From Gemmobacter sp. 24YEA27 (GTDB taxonomy: Bacteria > Pseudomonadota > Alphaproteobacteria > Rhodobacterales > Rhodobacteraceae): a stretch of DNA of 43,022 bases. The notes beneath the pieces are model-generated. The model was not told where the DNA came from, made no database searches, and worked only from the letters and a program-made list of their open reading frames with translations. Positions 36,168 through 43,022 of this stretch are shown here, piece by piece. Positions within the stretch are counted from its first letter, which is position 1. Each line of letters begins with the position of its first letter. The DNA is taken from assembly GCF_030052995.1 (NCBI RefSeq), contig NZ_JASJPW010000010.1, positions 1 to 43,022 on the forward strand, in the 5' to 3' direction. A program made the translations under genes and the position numbers.

Positions 36168-36830
36168 ATGGCCGTCAATGGCCTTTCTGCCGGTGGCACC
36201 CGTCAGGCGACAATGATGCGGCTGATTGCGCTGGTCACGGCACGCTATAACTGGGCGGCGGATGAGGTCACGATCGGGCAACGCGAGATGGCCGCGCTCT
36301 GGTCGGTGGATCAGCGCACTGCCAAGCGAGAGACACGCAGGCTGATCGACGCCGGATTGCTTGAGATCAAACGGCCAGGTGTGCGGGGCAGGGTGGCCTC
36401 CTATCGTTTGTGCCGGGCAGAGATCTACCGCCAGACCGCGCCGGGCTGGGCAAGTGTCGGGCCTGATTATGACGCGCGCATGTCCGCGCGCCACATCGCG
36501 CCCGAAGAGGCGCAGGCTGCGGCGGAGGTGAGTTCGCCCAAAGTGGTGCAGGTCGATTTCGGAACCCGACCTGTGGCGCTGCCGAATTCGGCGCCATGGG
36601 ACAAGGTTCTGGCGCGACTGGCGGCTGATCAGCCGGGCACTTATGCGGCCTGGTTCAGCCAGCTGAAGGGCGGCGAGCCCGGCCACGATGGAACATTGCG
36701 CGTTGTTGCGCCGTCAAGATTCCTCGCCGTCTATATCGCAAGCCGGCTTATGGTGCCTTTGGAACGGGCTGTGGCCTATGGATATGGGTGCAACCTGCGC
36801 TGCAGCGTCGTCACTGAGGATCAGGCCTGA
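36168..36830 (+). CDS. DnaA-like plasmid replication initiator (5' end probably frameshifted)
   Basis: 220 residues from the annotated ATG. The N-terminal part is a winged-helix Rep-type domain (ALVTARYNWAADEVTIGQRE, then WSVDQRTAKRETRRLIDAG). The C-terminal part resembles DnaA domain I (WDKVLARLAADQPGTYAAWF and FLAVYIASR). Such DnaA-like initiators are a known plasmid replicon class in Rhodobacterales. Upstream in this frame the sequence EKYDLLTA still reads as coding but has no start codon. An ATG at 36106 in another frame begins MQSHRLTGPGQVAR. One extra A in the AAA at 36147-36149 would join them, so the true start is probably 36106. Ori function of the adjacent repeats fits. Confidence 0.8.
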   Translation: MAVNGLSAGGTRQATMMRLIALVTARYNWAADEVTIGQREMAALWSVDQRTAKRETRRLIDAGLLEIKRPGVRGRVASYRLCRAEIYRQTAPGWASVGPDYDARMSARHIAPEEAQAAAEVSSPKVVQVDFGTRPVALPNSAPWDKVLARLAADQPGTYAAWFSQLKGGEPGHDGTLRVVAPSRFLAVYIASRLMVPLERAVAYGYGCNLRCSVVTEDQA

Positions 36831-37024
36831 TTATTTCGTAAATCTTCCATGGCTTTGAGTATCTGCAAGGCTTGTTCACAGGAAGCACTGCTGAAAAGAC
36901 AGAGGCCGTTTTGTAGGGGCCTCGCCAGGCTGGCAAGATCACGTGCGCATTTGCAATCGCCGCCTTCCAGCCTGAGCATCATCCCGGCTTCCCCGAAGTG
37001 ATCGCAACAAGTGATGGGCAGCAT
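36821..37024 (-). CDS. Possible small Cys-rich protein
   Basis: 67 residues overlapping the end of the rep gene by ten bases on the other strand. Five or six Cys are present, including TCCDHF and DCKCARD. No family is recognised and no strong Shine-Dalgarno is seen. It could be a real small protein or chance. Confidence 0.3.
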   Translation of the reverse strand: MLPITCCDHFGEAGMMLRLEGGDCKCARDLASLARPLQNGLCLFSSASCEQALQILKAMEDLRNNQA

Positions 37025-37357
37025 GCAGTTTATGGTGCCACCCTCAGATTGTTACATGCGGCGATTTGGCTTTGTGATCGATGACGCACAACATGCCGCT
37101 TATGATGGACAACCGCGCTTCTAAGGCTGGAGCAGAAGGGGCGTGTCGGCGGTGCTGCATATCCGGGGGCGGTTGATCCGGAAGATCTGGTAAATGCGAT
37201 AGGACCCGGGCAACCAGGCATCGAATCCCGGTATTCTCTCAACTGATTTCAATGGGGTTCGTGTCTTTTACAGAGCGTTGAAATGCCACCGCCCGCACAA
37301 CGGCGGGCGGGGTTCCGATGGGGGGCTGGTAAGTCCGAAGAGAAGCTCGGGCGTCAT
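37025..37357. other. Gap without supported gene
   Basis: About 330 bp between the rep region and the leftward unknown gene. No gene, repeat or terminator stands out on either strand. Confidence 0.35.
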
Positions 37358-38398
37358 TCAGCTGAGGGTATCGTCTTCCTCAAACTCCTCGACACCGCGC
37401 AGCTCGGCAGGGAGCAGCGCGGGCGGGGCCATACCGCCGAAAGGATCCATGAACAGCCTCTCGATCAGCGCTGCGCGGTGGGCATTGCTGTCGGCAAGGA
37501 TCAGGATCTCGTGACTGTCCTGGTCAAAGCGGGCTTCACTGATCTCACCGGCATCGCGCAGCCGTTCCAGCTCGGTCAGAACGGCATGGGTATAGTCGCG
37601 CAGCTCGACCGGATCTGCGGGGCTGGCAGAGATCTCGTCAAACCGCGCCATATGGGCGAAGGCGAAAAGCACAAGCTGCATAAGTGCGTCACCCGCTGGC
37701 GCGCCACGGTTCAGGCGATCCGCGACAAGCGCCTCTCCGGCGGAGGTCAGCTCTATGCCCAGGGTGACGAGGAAATCCCGCAGCCCTTCCAGCAGATCAG
37801 GGTCGAGCGATGCGCTCAGCTGTGCGGCCTGGATCGCCATCGGCACGCCGCCGATATCATCTGCATAGCCGGCAGGCACCGGGCGCGGACGGGTCTGAAC
37901 AGGATGCGGTGCCTCGATGGCCCTGGCGGCGGGCCGGGGATCGGGTTCTGGGGACGCCACCGGCGTTATCGGTGTGGGGTCGGGCACCGGTTCAGCGACC
38001 AGCCCGGGTTCCGGTTCCGGCAGGGCAGCCTCCGGCGCGGCCCCGGCTGTCAGCAGGACCGGATCCAAATGCTCAGCCGGTGTTTCGCCGGTCTCCTGCG
38101 ACGCATCGTCCTCTATCAGTCCGGGATTCGGCGCAGGTGATTCCACTGGCACCGTCAGCGGCCGCAGCACCATCTCGCGCCGCCTGCCAAGGAGCCAGCC
38201 GAACCAGCCTGGCTTTGTCTCATATTCCTCGACCAGGCCTGCCGCTTTCAGCCCGACCAGCAACCGCGCCACGTCGAGTCCGCGCCCGCGCCCAACGACC
38301 GACAGGCGGATGCGCGGGACCGGGCCTAATTCGGCATGGAGCTTTTGGATCAGGGTCAGCAATTCCTGCTCGGCGCAGTCGCCTGGTTTCTCTTGCAT
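37358..38398 (-). CDS. Hypothetical plasmid protein with Pro/Glu-rich linker
   Basis: 346 residues. The ATG at 38398 has GTGAGGGC before it; a longer frame to 38638 lacks such a site and reads as low-quality sequence. The N-terminal ~90 residues look like a small winged-helix or helical domain (LLTLIQKLHAELGPVPRIRL, then VARLLVGLKAAGLVEEY). About 110 residues rich in Pro, Glu and Ala follow (EAALPEPEPGLVAEPVPDP). A helical C-terminal domain (LEGLRDFLVTLGIELTSAGE and onward) ends in an acidic tail (EFEEDDTLS). I do not recognise it. Its place beside rep suggests a plasmid maintenance or host-interaction role, which is a guess. Confidence 0.6.
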   Translation of the reverse strand: MQEKPGDCAEQELLTLIQKLHAELGPVPRIRLSVVGRGRGLDVARLLVGLKAAGLVEEYETKPGWFGWLLGRRREMVLRPLTVPVESPAPNPGLIEDDASQETGETPAEHLDPVLLTAGAAPEAALPEPEPGLVAEPVPDPTPITPVASPEPDPRPAARAIEAPHPVQTRPRPVPAGYADDIGGVPMAIQAAQLSASLDPDLLEGLRDFLVTLGIELTSAGEALVADRLNRGAPAGDALMQLVLFAFAHMARFDEISASPADPVELRDYTHAVLTELERLRDAGEISEARFDQDSHEILILADSNAHRAALIERLFMDPFGGMAPPALLPAELRGVEEFEEDDTLS

Positions 38399-38619
38399 GA
38401 TGCCCTCACTAGAGATCGGGCGCAGGAAATCGCAGATTGCCGCAGACTGGTCAACGGCAAGTGAAGCCGGTCGCAGATCAGATCCTGCCAGGTGGCTTCC
38501 TGACTGCCGGTTCGAGACCCGCGCAGCGGCATCTGCCTGCACAAGAAGGTCGCTATATGAATCAGCAGCGCGGGGCGCGGGGGGCAGACCTTCCTGTGGC
38601 GGCGAGGCATGGCGACATT

Positions 38620-38670
38620 CACCATAATCGGGCACCATAATCGGGCACCATAACCGGGCACCAAACCGGG
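38620..38670. repeat. Tandem repeat, about 13 bp x 4
   Basis: CACCATAATCGGG occurs twice in a row (38620-38632, 38633-38645), then CACCATAACCGGG (38646-38658) and a 12-base CACCAAACCGGG (38659-38670). It lies between the unknown plasmid gene and IS66 copy 2. The role is unknown; candidates are an extra protein-binding array or simple slippage. Confidence 0.85.
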
Positions 38671-38926
38671 AACGCCAGGTTTTGCGTACAGCCAGCGGAG
38701 TATAAGGCGCCCGGGAAGAAACCCGTCATCCATTCTGTGGCCAGGGATGCGGGGACGTTCAGCATCAGGGGGCGTGCGGGTTATCCAATCTGAGGGCGCC
38801 GACGCGCAGCGGCGCTGACAATATTATTGCAGGCCTTGCGACCACCGAAACCCGGAAGCGCCGGCAAGGCTCCCCGCCCGACAGCAGCCGGCATCGCTGT
38901 CTGAAACGCCACTGTGCAGATCCAGA
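38671..38926. other. Gap between tandem repeat and IS66 copy 2
   Basis: About 250 bp. It contains one hairpin (GCGCCG/CGGCGC near 38797-38816) and no supported gene. Confidence 0.4.
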
Positions 38927-38950
38927 GTAACCATCCGGCGTAGGCCGCAG

Positions 38951-40582
38951 TTATGCGGCTTTGGCGATGGGGCTGCGCTTCCATTTCCAGGGGAGCAGTT
39001 CCGGCAGGCGCGACACTGGCATGTCGGGGAGTCGTGCCAGGACATCGGCCAGCCAAGCCTGAGGATCGACGTCGTTCATCTTGGCGGTGACGATGAGGGA
39101 ATACATGAAGGCGGCGCGTTCGCCGCCCCGGGGCGAACCGGTGAAGAGCCAGGCTTTGCGGCCGAGGGCGATACCGCGCAGGGCTCGTTCGGCTGAGTTG
39201 TTCGTCAGGCAGATGCGGCCGTCGTCGAGGAAGCGGGTGAAGGCGTCCCAGCGGCCGTCCTGCTCGAACATGTAGTTGATGGCCTTGGCGACGGGGTTGT
39301 GCTTCGACATCCGGGCGCGCTCGGCCCGCATCCAGTCGTGCAGGTCTTCGACCATCGGGCGCACCAGCCTCTTGCGGGTATCTTGGCGCGCTTCGGCGCC
39401 CATGCCGGTGATCTCGCGCTCGGCATCGAAGATGGCATCGATGCGTTTGACGGCTTCCAGCGCGATGGGCGAGATCTCTTCGGCGACCGATCTGCCCTTA
39501 CGGGCGGTGGCCTTGATGTCGGCCAGTTCGAAGAACTTCCGCCGGGCGTGGCTCCAGCATAGCGCGCTGAACACCGGCGCGGGTTTGCGGGCCGCATCGT
39601 AAACGCCGTTGTATCCGCCATAGGCGTCGGCCTGCAGGATGCCGGTCCAGCCCGCCAGATGCCGGGTCGGATGTTCCATCCTTCGGTCGGTCGAGAAGTA
39701 ATAGAGCGCCGCAGGTGGTGCCCCGCCTGCAAAGGGGCGGTCATCGCGCAGATAGGTCCAGAGCCGGGCCGTCTGCGTCCCGCCCTTGGCCATCAGTGGC
39801 ACGGTCGTATCATCCGCGTGTAGTCGTTCGGCGCCGAGAACATGGGTGCGGATCAGATCGTGGATCGGCTGCAGCGCGACGCTGCAGGCCCCGACCTGGT
39901 CGGCCAGCGTAGACAGGCTGATCTCGACACCTTCCTTGGCATAGCGTTCGGCCTGCCGGTTCAAGGGCTGATGCTGGCCGAACTTCTCGAAGAGCACCAT
40001 CGCCAGCAGGTTGGGGCCGGCCCAGCCCCGAGGCGTGGGGTGGAAGGGGGCCGGTGGTTGGCTGATCTTCTCGCAATCCCGGCAGGTGAACTTCTCGCGG
40101 ATGGTCTGGATCACCTTCCACTGCCGGGGAATGACCTCCAGCGTCTCGGTGATGTCCTCGCCCATCTTCACGATGCGCGTCGACCCACAACAGGTGCAGG
40201 AGGCCGGGGCTTCGACCACCACGCGCTCCCGCGGCAAATGATCGGGAAACGGCTTGCGGGACGGACGGCGACGTTCGAAAGCCGCAACTGTGGTCTTCGC
40301 CACGGCGGCATCCGTCTTTGCCCGATCCTGCCCAAGGTCCGTCTCCAGATCCTTAAGCTGCATCTCGAGTTGTTCGATCAGCCGGGCGTGGCGTTCGGCG
40401 CTGTGGCCGAACTGCTCGCGGCGGAGTTTGGCGATCTGGAGCTGCAAGTGCCGGATCATCACATCGGAGGCGGAAACGACGGCGCGCGCCTGTATCAGTT
40501 CATCCTCTGCAGCAGCAGTGCGCGCCTCTGCCGCAGCGAGGGCAACACGCAGGATATCGATCTCCGAGGGGGTCTCCGACAT
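38951..40582 (-). CDS. tnpC: IS66 transposase TnpC (copy 2)
   Basis: The protein is identical to the copy-1 TnpC (543 residues; coiled coil, Cys-pair zinc finger, DDE core). It is intact, with ATG at 40582 and an alternative upstream GTG at 40597. Confidence 0.94.
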   Translation of the reverse strand: MSETPSEIDILRVALAAAEARTAAAEDELIQARAVVSASDVMIRHLQLQIAKLRREQFGHSAERHARLIEQLEMQLKDLETDLGQDRAKTDAAVAKTTVAAFERRRPSRKPFPDHLPRERVVVEAPASCTCCGSTRIVKMGEDITETLEVIPRQWKVIQTIREKFTCRDCEKISQPPAPFHPTPRGWAGPNLLAMVLFEKFGQHQPLNRQAERYAKEGVEISLSTLADQVGACSVALQPIHDLIRTHVLGAERLHADDTTVPLMAKGGTQTARLWTYLRDDRPFAGGAPPAALYYFSTDRRMEHPTRHLAGWTGILQADAYGGYNGVYDAARKPAPVFSALCWSHARRKFFELADIKATARKGRSVAEEISPIALEAVKRIDAIFDAEREITGMGAEARQDTRKRLVRPMVEDLHDWMRAERARMSKHNPVAKAINYMFEQDGRWDAFTRFLDDGRICLTNNSAERALRGIALGRKAWLFTGSPRGGERAAFMYSLIVTAKMNDVDPQAWLADVLARLPDMPVSRLPELLPWKWKRSPIAKAA

Positions 40583-40640
40583 GCGAAGGCCTACCACAGG
40601 GATGCAAAACAGTCCAACAAAACAAAGGATTTTGGGGCTG

Positions 40641-40991
40641 TCAGCCCGCCGAGGCAGGCCGCTGCGTCCAGCGCGGATTGCGCCAGTCGATCCCCTCGAG
40701 AAGATAGCCGAGCTGCGCCGCCGAGACAGGAACGGCAGCGCCGTCCCGGCTCACCGGCCAGATGAACTTCCCCGCCTCCAGGCGCTTCAGATAGAGCGAC
40801 ATGCCGACCCCATCGTGCCACAGCACCTTGATCAGATCCCCCCTGCGCCCGCGAAAACAGAAGATCTCGCCACCGTGTGGGTCGCGCCCCAGCCCCTGCT
40901 GCACCTTCAGCGCCAGGCTGTTCATCCCGCAGCGCATGTCCGTCACCCCGCCCGCGATCCAGACCTTCGCCCCAGCCGGAAACGCGATCAT
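40641..40991 (-). CDS. tnpB: IS66 accessory protein TnpB (copy 2)
   Basis: 116 residues, identical to the copy-1 TnpB. It overlaps the tnpA stop by four bases and is intact. Confidence 0.94.
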   Translation of the reverse strand: MIAFPAGAKVWIAGGVTDMRCGMNSLALKVQQGLGRDPHGGEIFCFRGRRGDLIKVLWHDGVGMSLYLKRLEAGKFIWPVSRDGAAVPVSAAQLGYLLEGIDWRNPRWTQRPASAG

Positions 40992-41401
40992 GCCCGGTCC
41001 AGAACCTGCACCAGACGCGCCAGCAGCATCGGATCGATGGCGGCGGCGACCGCAAGCCTGCGCCCGTTGGCCAGCGTGATCTCGACGTGGTCTTCGCGGT
41101 CGGAGGTCGGCTCGGTGGTAGATTGGCGGCATGCCGTGCCAGCAGTATCCGAAGCAACCTGCACCGCAAGAAACTGCGGGCGACTGCCAGCGACAAGTTG
41201 ACCGGACCGAAAATCCCGACGCCACCGCGTCAGCAGTGCCCGCGAAATCTCGTAACGCCGAGCCGTCGCGGCGCATTGCCGAAAACCCCGAAGGCTCTCT
41301 TCGACAATCCGAACCTTCTCGGCATCCGTCCATTCCCGCCGCCGACCTTTGTCGACAACCGAGAGAACCTCGATCTGTGATCTGAACTTAGGGTCATCCA
41401 T
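40988..41401 (-). CDS. tnpA: IS66 accessory protein TnpA (copy 2)
   Basis: 137 residues, identical to the copy-1 TnpA, with its helix-turn-helix intact. It is the first gene of the element, 61 bp inside the terminal repeat. Confidence 0.93.
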   Translation of the reverse strand: MDDPKFRSQIEVLSVVDKGRRREWTDAEKVRIVEESLRGFRQCAATARRYEISRALLTRWRRDFRSGQLVAGSRPQFLAVQVASDTAGTACRQSTTEPTSDREDHVEITLANGRRLAVAAAIDPMLLARLVQVLDRA

Positions 41402-41462
41402 AAGGTCAGCGTCTTAGCCGACATCAGTCCCCTTCATCAGACGGCCCTCACCGGATGGATAC

Positions 41463-41576
41463 GATCCATCTTCGCTTCCGTCCTGTGGATCGTTTGCCCC
41501 AGGGCGGCTTTGGACAGTGTTTCGGCAATTGCCGAAGAAGCCAGCCGCGCGTCTTCAGGCGTGGCAAAGGGCTGCG
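41463..41576 (-). other. Possible gene stub cut by IS66 copy 2
   Basis: On the minus strand one frame reads without stops into the IS (FATPEDARLASSAIAETLSK, then LGQTIHRTEAKMD) and has coding-like composition. It has no clear start and no family I know. It may be the 5' part of a gene that followed the AraC-type gene before the IS arrived. Confidence 0.3.
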
Positions 41577-42347
41577 CTACCGCCCAACATATCGTGCAGG
41601 GCTATCCCCCATAATCCCTTTGAACATGGCGATGAAGGCAGAGGCGGTCGCATAGCCAAGATCAAGCGCGATGGTCTCGACGCTTACATCCTCCTGCAGC
41701 ATTGCGATGGCGCGAACCGCACGCTGCCGGTTGCGCCATTCGGTCAGAGACATTCCCAGATCTCGTTTACACAGCCGAAGCAGCGTCCGTTCACTCAGCC
41801 CAAAAGATCGGGCAAGTGTGGCGGTGCTTCTCCGATCCGACGGAGTGTCGTGCAACGCGGCCAGCAGCCGTTTCAACGCGGGCTCGTCGCTGTCAGGCAG
41901 GAAGCTCTGGGTTACCGGGCAGCGCTCCATCTCATCGACCATCACGCGCAGCAGTCGGGCTTGCTGCGCTGTGTCATCGAAAGAGGCCAGTTCCAGTCGG
42001 TCGAGCATTGCCCGGAGCAAAGGGGTTACGCGCAGGGAAACCGGCACATCGGGCATTTCTGCGCAAAGGGACTGATCGATATAGATCGAGACATGCACCG
42101 TGGCCTTGCGATTATATCCGACCTGATCGGCCCCTGCAGGGATCCAGAAGGCCATATGAGGCGGCGCCAGCAGCACCTGGCCGCCGGTTCGCAACTCGGT
42201 CACGCCACTATAGGAATAGACGAACTCCCCCCAGGGGTGTCGCATGAAAGGATAAGTTCCGTTATCCGGCATGGCTTCGACCCGAAACCAGATCGGCGCT
42301 GGCAGGGTGACATGTCCCGGCGGCTGGCGGAGATGCGGCGGTTGCAT
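41577..42347 (-). CDS. AraC-family transcriptional regulator
   Basis: About 256 residues from the ATG at 42347. The N-terminal cupin-like sensing domain (GEFVYSYSGVTELRTGGQVLLAPPHMAFWIPAG) is followed by two helix-turn-helix motifs (STATLARSFGLSERTLLRLC, and SVETIALDLGYATASAFIAMFKGIMG). The second motif is the AraC signature. A TTG at 42416 would add 23 residues but lies close to the divergent gene and has no good ribosome site. It is divergent from an EamA-type exporter 98 bp away, the usual arrangement for a regulator controlling its neighbour. Confidence 0.88.
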   Translation of the reverse strand: MQPPHLRQPPGHVTLPAPIWFRVEAMPDNGTYPFMRHPWGEFVYSYSGVTELRTGGQVLLAPPHMAFWIPAGADQVGYNRKATVHVSIYIDQSLCAEMPDVPVSLRVTPLLRAMLDRLELASFDDTAQQARLLRVMVDEMERCPVTQSFLPDSDEPALKRLLAALHDTPSDRRSTATLARSFGLSERTLLRLCKRDLGMSLTEWRNRQRAVRAIAMLQEDVSVETIALDLGYATASAFIAMFKGIMGDSPARYVGR

Positions 42348-42445
42348 GATTGGCAGATTCCCGGAATGGAATGGCGGATAATCACTATATGCACCAATAT
42401 CGCCAGAGGTAGACAAGGCAAGTGCTTTAACGAACGGCTCCTTCC

Positions 42446-43022
42446 ATGAAACGACCGATTGACCTTACGGCCTTTGGGCTGATGATCCTGCTTTGCCTCA
42501 CCTGGGGCCTGCAGCAGACCGCGATGAAACTTGCAGCCCCGGGCATCGACCCGATGCTGCAGATCGGGCTGCGCTCCGCCATGGCGGCAGCCCTTGTCTT
42601 CGCCATCAGCCGACTGATCCGCCGCGACCGCTGGCGGCCCCGCATTTTCCTGGGCCCGGGCCTGCTGGCAGGCACGCTCTTTGCGCTGGAGTTTCTGCTG
42701 GTGGCCGAGGGGCTGCGCTGGACCACGGCATCGCATATCGGGGTATTCCTTTATACCGGGCCGATCTTTGCCGCCATCGGGCTGCATTTTGCCCAGCCGG
42801 ATGAGAGAATGGCGCGCGTTCAGTGGCTGGGGGTGGCGATAACCTTCACCGGAGTGGCGGCGATCTTTCTTTTGCCAGAGCTGCGCGGCAATCAGCCCCT
42901 CGCGCCGTCGATGATTGTCGGTGACCTGCTTGGCCTTGGTGCCGGTATTGCCTGGGGCTGACGACGGTCGTTATACGCACCTCGCGCCTTGCCAATGCGC
43001 CTCCGGCCCAGACGCTGACAAA
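42446..43022 (+). pseudogene. EamA/DMT-family transporter, frameshifted and cut by window end
   Basis: An inner-membrane exporter of the drug/metabolite transporter superfamily. It has hydrophobic segments and EamA features: LLCLTWGLQQTAMKLAAPGI, FLLVAEGLRWTTASHIGVFL, YTGPIFAAIGLHF and WLGVAITFTGVAAIFL. The frame stops at 42961 just after GAGIAWG. Adding a G to the GGGG at 42954-42957 restores AWGLTTVVIRTSRLANAPPA, which runs open to the window edge, as expected for the second half of the family. This may be a sequencing indel. Start at 42446; the spacing from the AraC gene fits a shared control region. Confidence 0.8.

Larger units (their letters stand above)
38927..41462 (-). mobile_element. 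IS66-family insertion sequence, copy 2 (2536 bp, inverted)
   Basis: It has the same length, genes and terminal repeats as the element at 17966-20501, in the opposite orientation. The left end on the plus strand is GTAACCATCCGG and the right end CCGGATGGATAC. Flanking 8-mers are GATCCAGA (left) and GATCCATC (right): six of eight bases agree, so a decayed 8-bp target duplication is possible but not proven. Confidence 0.93.

Noticed and set aside
1..43022. CRISPR array or tRNA genes
   Set aside because: No regularly spaced repeats with unique spacers and no cloverleaf with a TTCGA-type arm were found. The tandem and iteron repeats are too short and too few.

Overview
The window looks like GC-rich alphaproteobacterial DNA, most likely from the Rhodobacterales (Paracoccus/Rhodobacter type). 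The grounds are base composition and codon use, a DnaA-like plasmid replication protein beside a ParA/ParB pair, and the families present. It is accessory DNA, probably a plasmid or a chromosome that has taken up a plasmid. No tRNA, rRNA or CRISPR array was seen.

Region 1 (1-12.9 kb). A broken HxlR-type regulator faces an MFS exporter. A sugar-uptake locus follows: a TorS-like hybrid histidine kinase, a small unknown ORF overlapping a P-loop sugar/nucleoside kinase, an RbsA/RbsC/RbsB-type ABC transporter (its permease frameshifted), then a second RbsB-like periplasmic protein translationally coupled to an OmpR-type response regulator. A ROK repressor converges on that regulator. The kinase, second binding protein and response regulator resemble the TorS/TorT/TorR sensing trio, here wrapped around a sugar transporter.

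Region 2 (13.5-17.8 kb). An iron module: a Fiu-like TonB-dependent siderophore receptor, a PiuC/YbiX-type Fe(II)/2-oxoglutarate dioxygenase, and an FMN-dependent alpha-hydroxy-acid oxidase.

Region 3 (18.0-41.5 kb). Two apparently identical 2536-bp IS66-family elements in opposite orientation bracket 18.4 kb. The bracketed DNA holds an IS5-like transposase, a truncated PhnD-like gene, a fatty acid desaturase, a dipeptide-type ABC permease fragment, two unknown proteins, and a heme-uptake set (ECF sigma factor, FecR, STN-containing receptor, heme oxygenase). It also holds a decayed IS3 element and a plasmid maintenance module (ParB, ParA, iteron-like origin, DnaA-like Rep, two parS-like palindromes).

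Region 4 (41.5-43.0 kb). An AraC-type regulator diverges from an EamA/DMT exporter that is frameshifted near its last visible bases and runs off the window.

Four genes (HxlR, ABC permease, Rep, EamA) each have an apparent one-base indel in or beside a short homopolymer. Sequencing error must therefore be considered before calling them pseudogenes.
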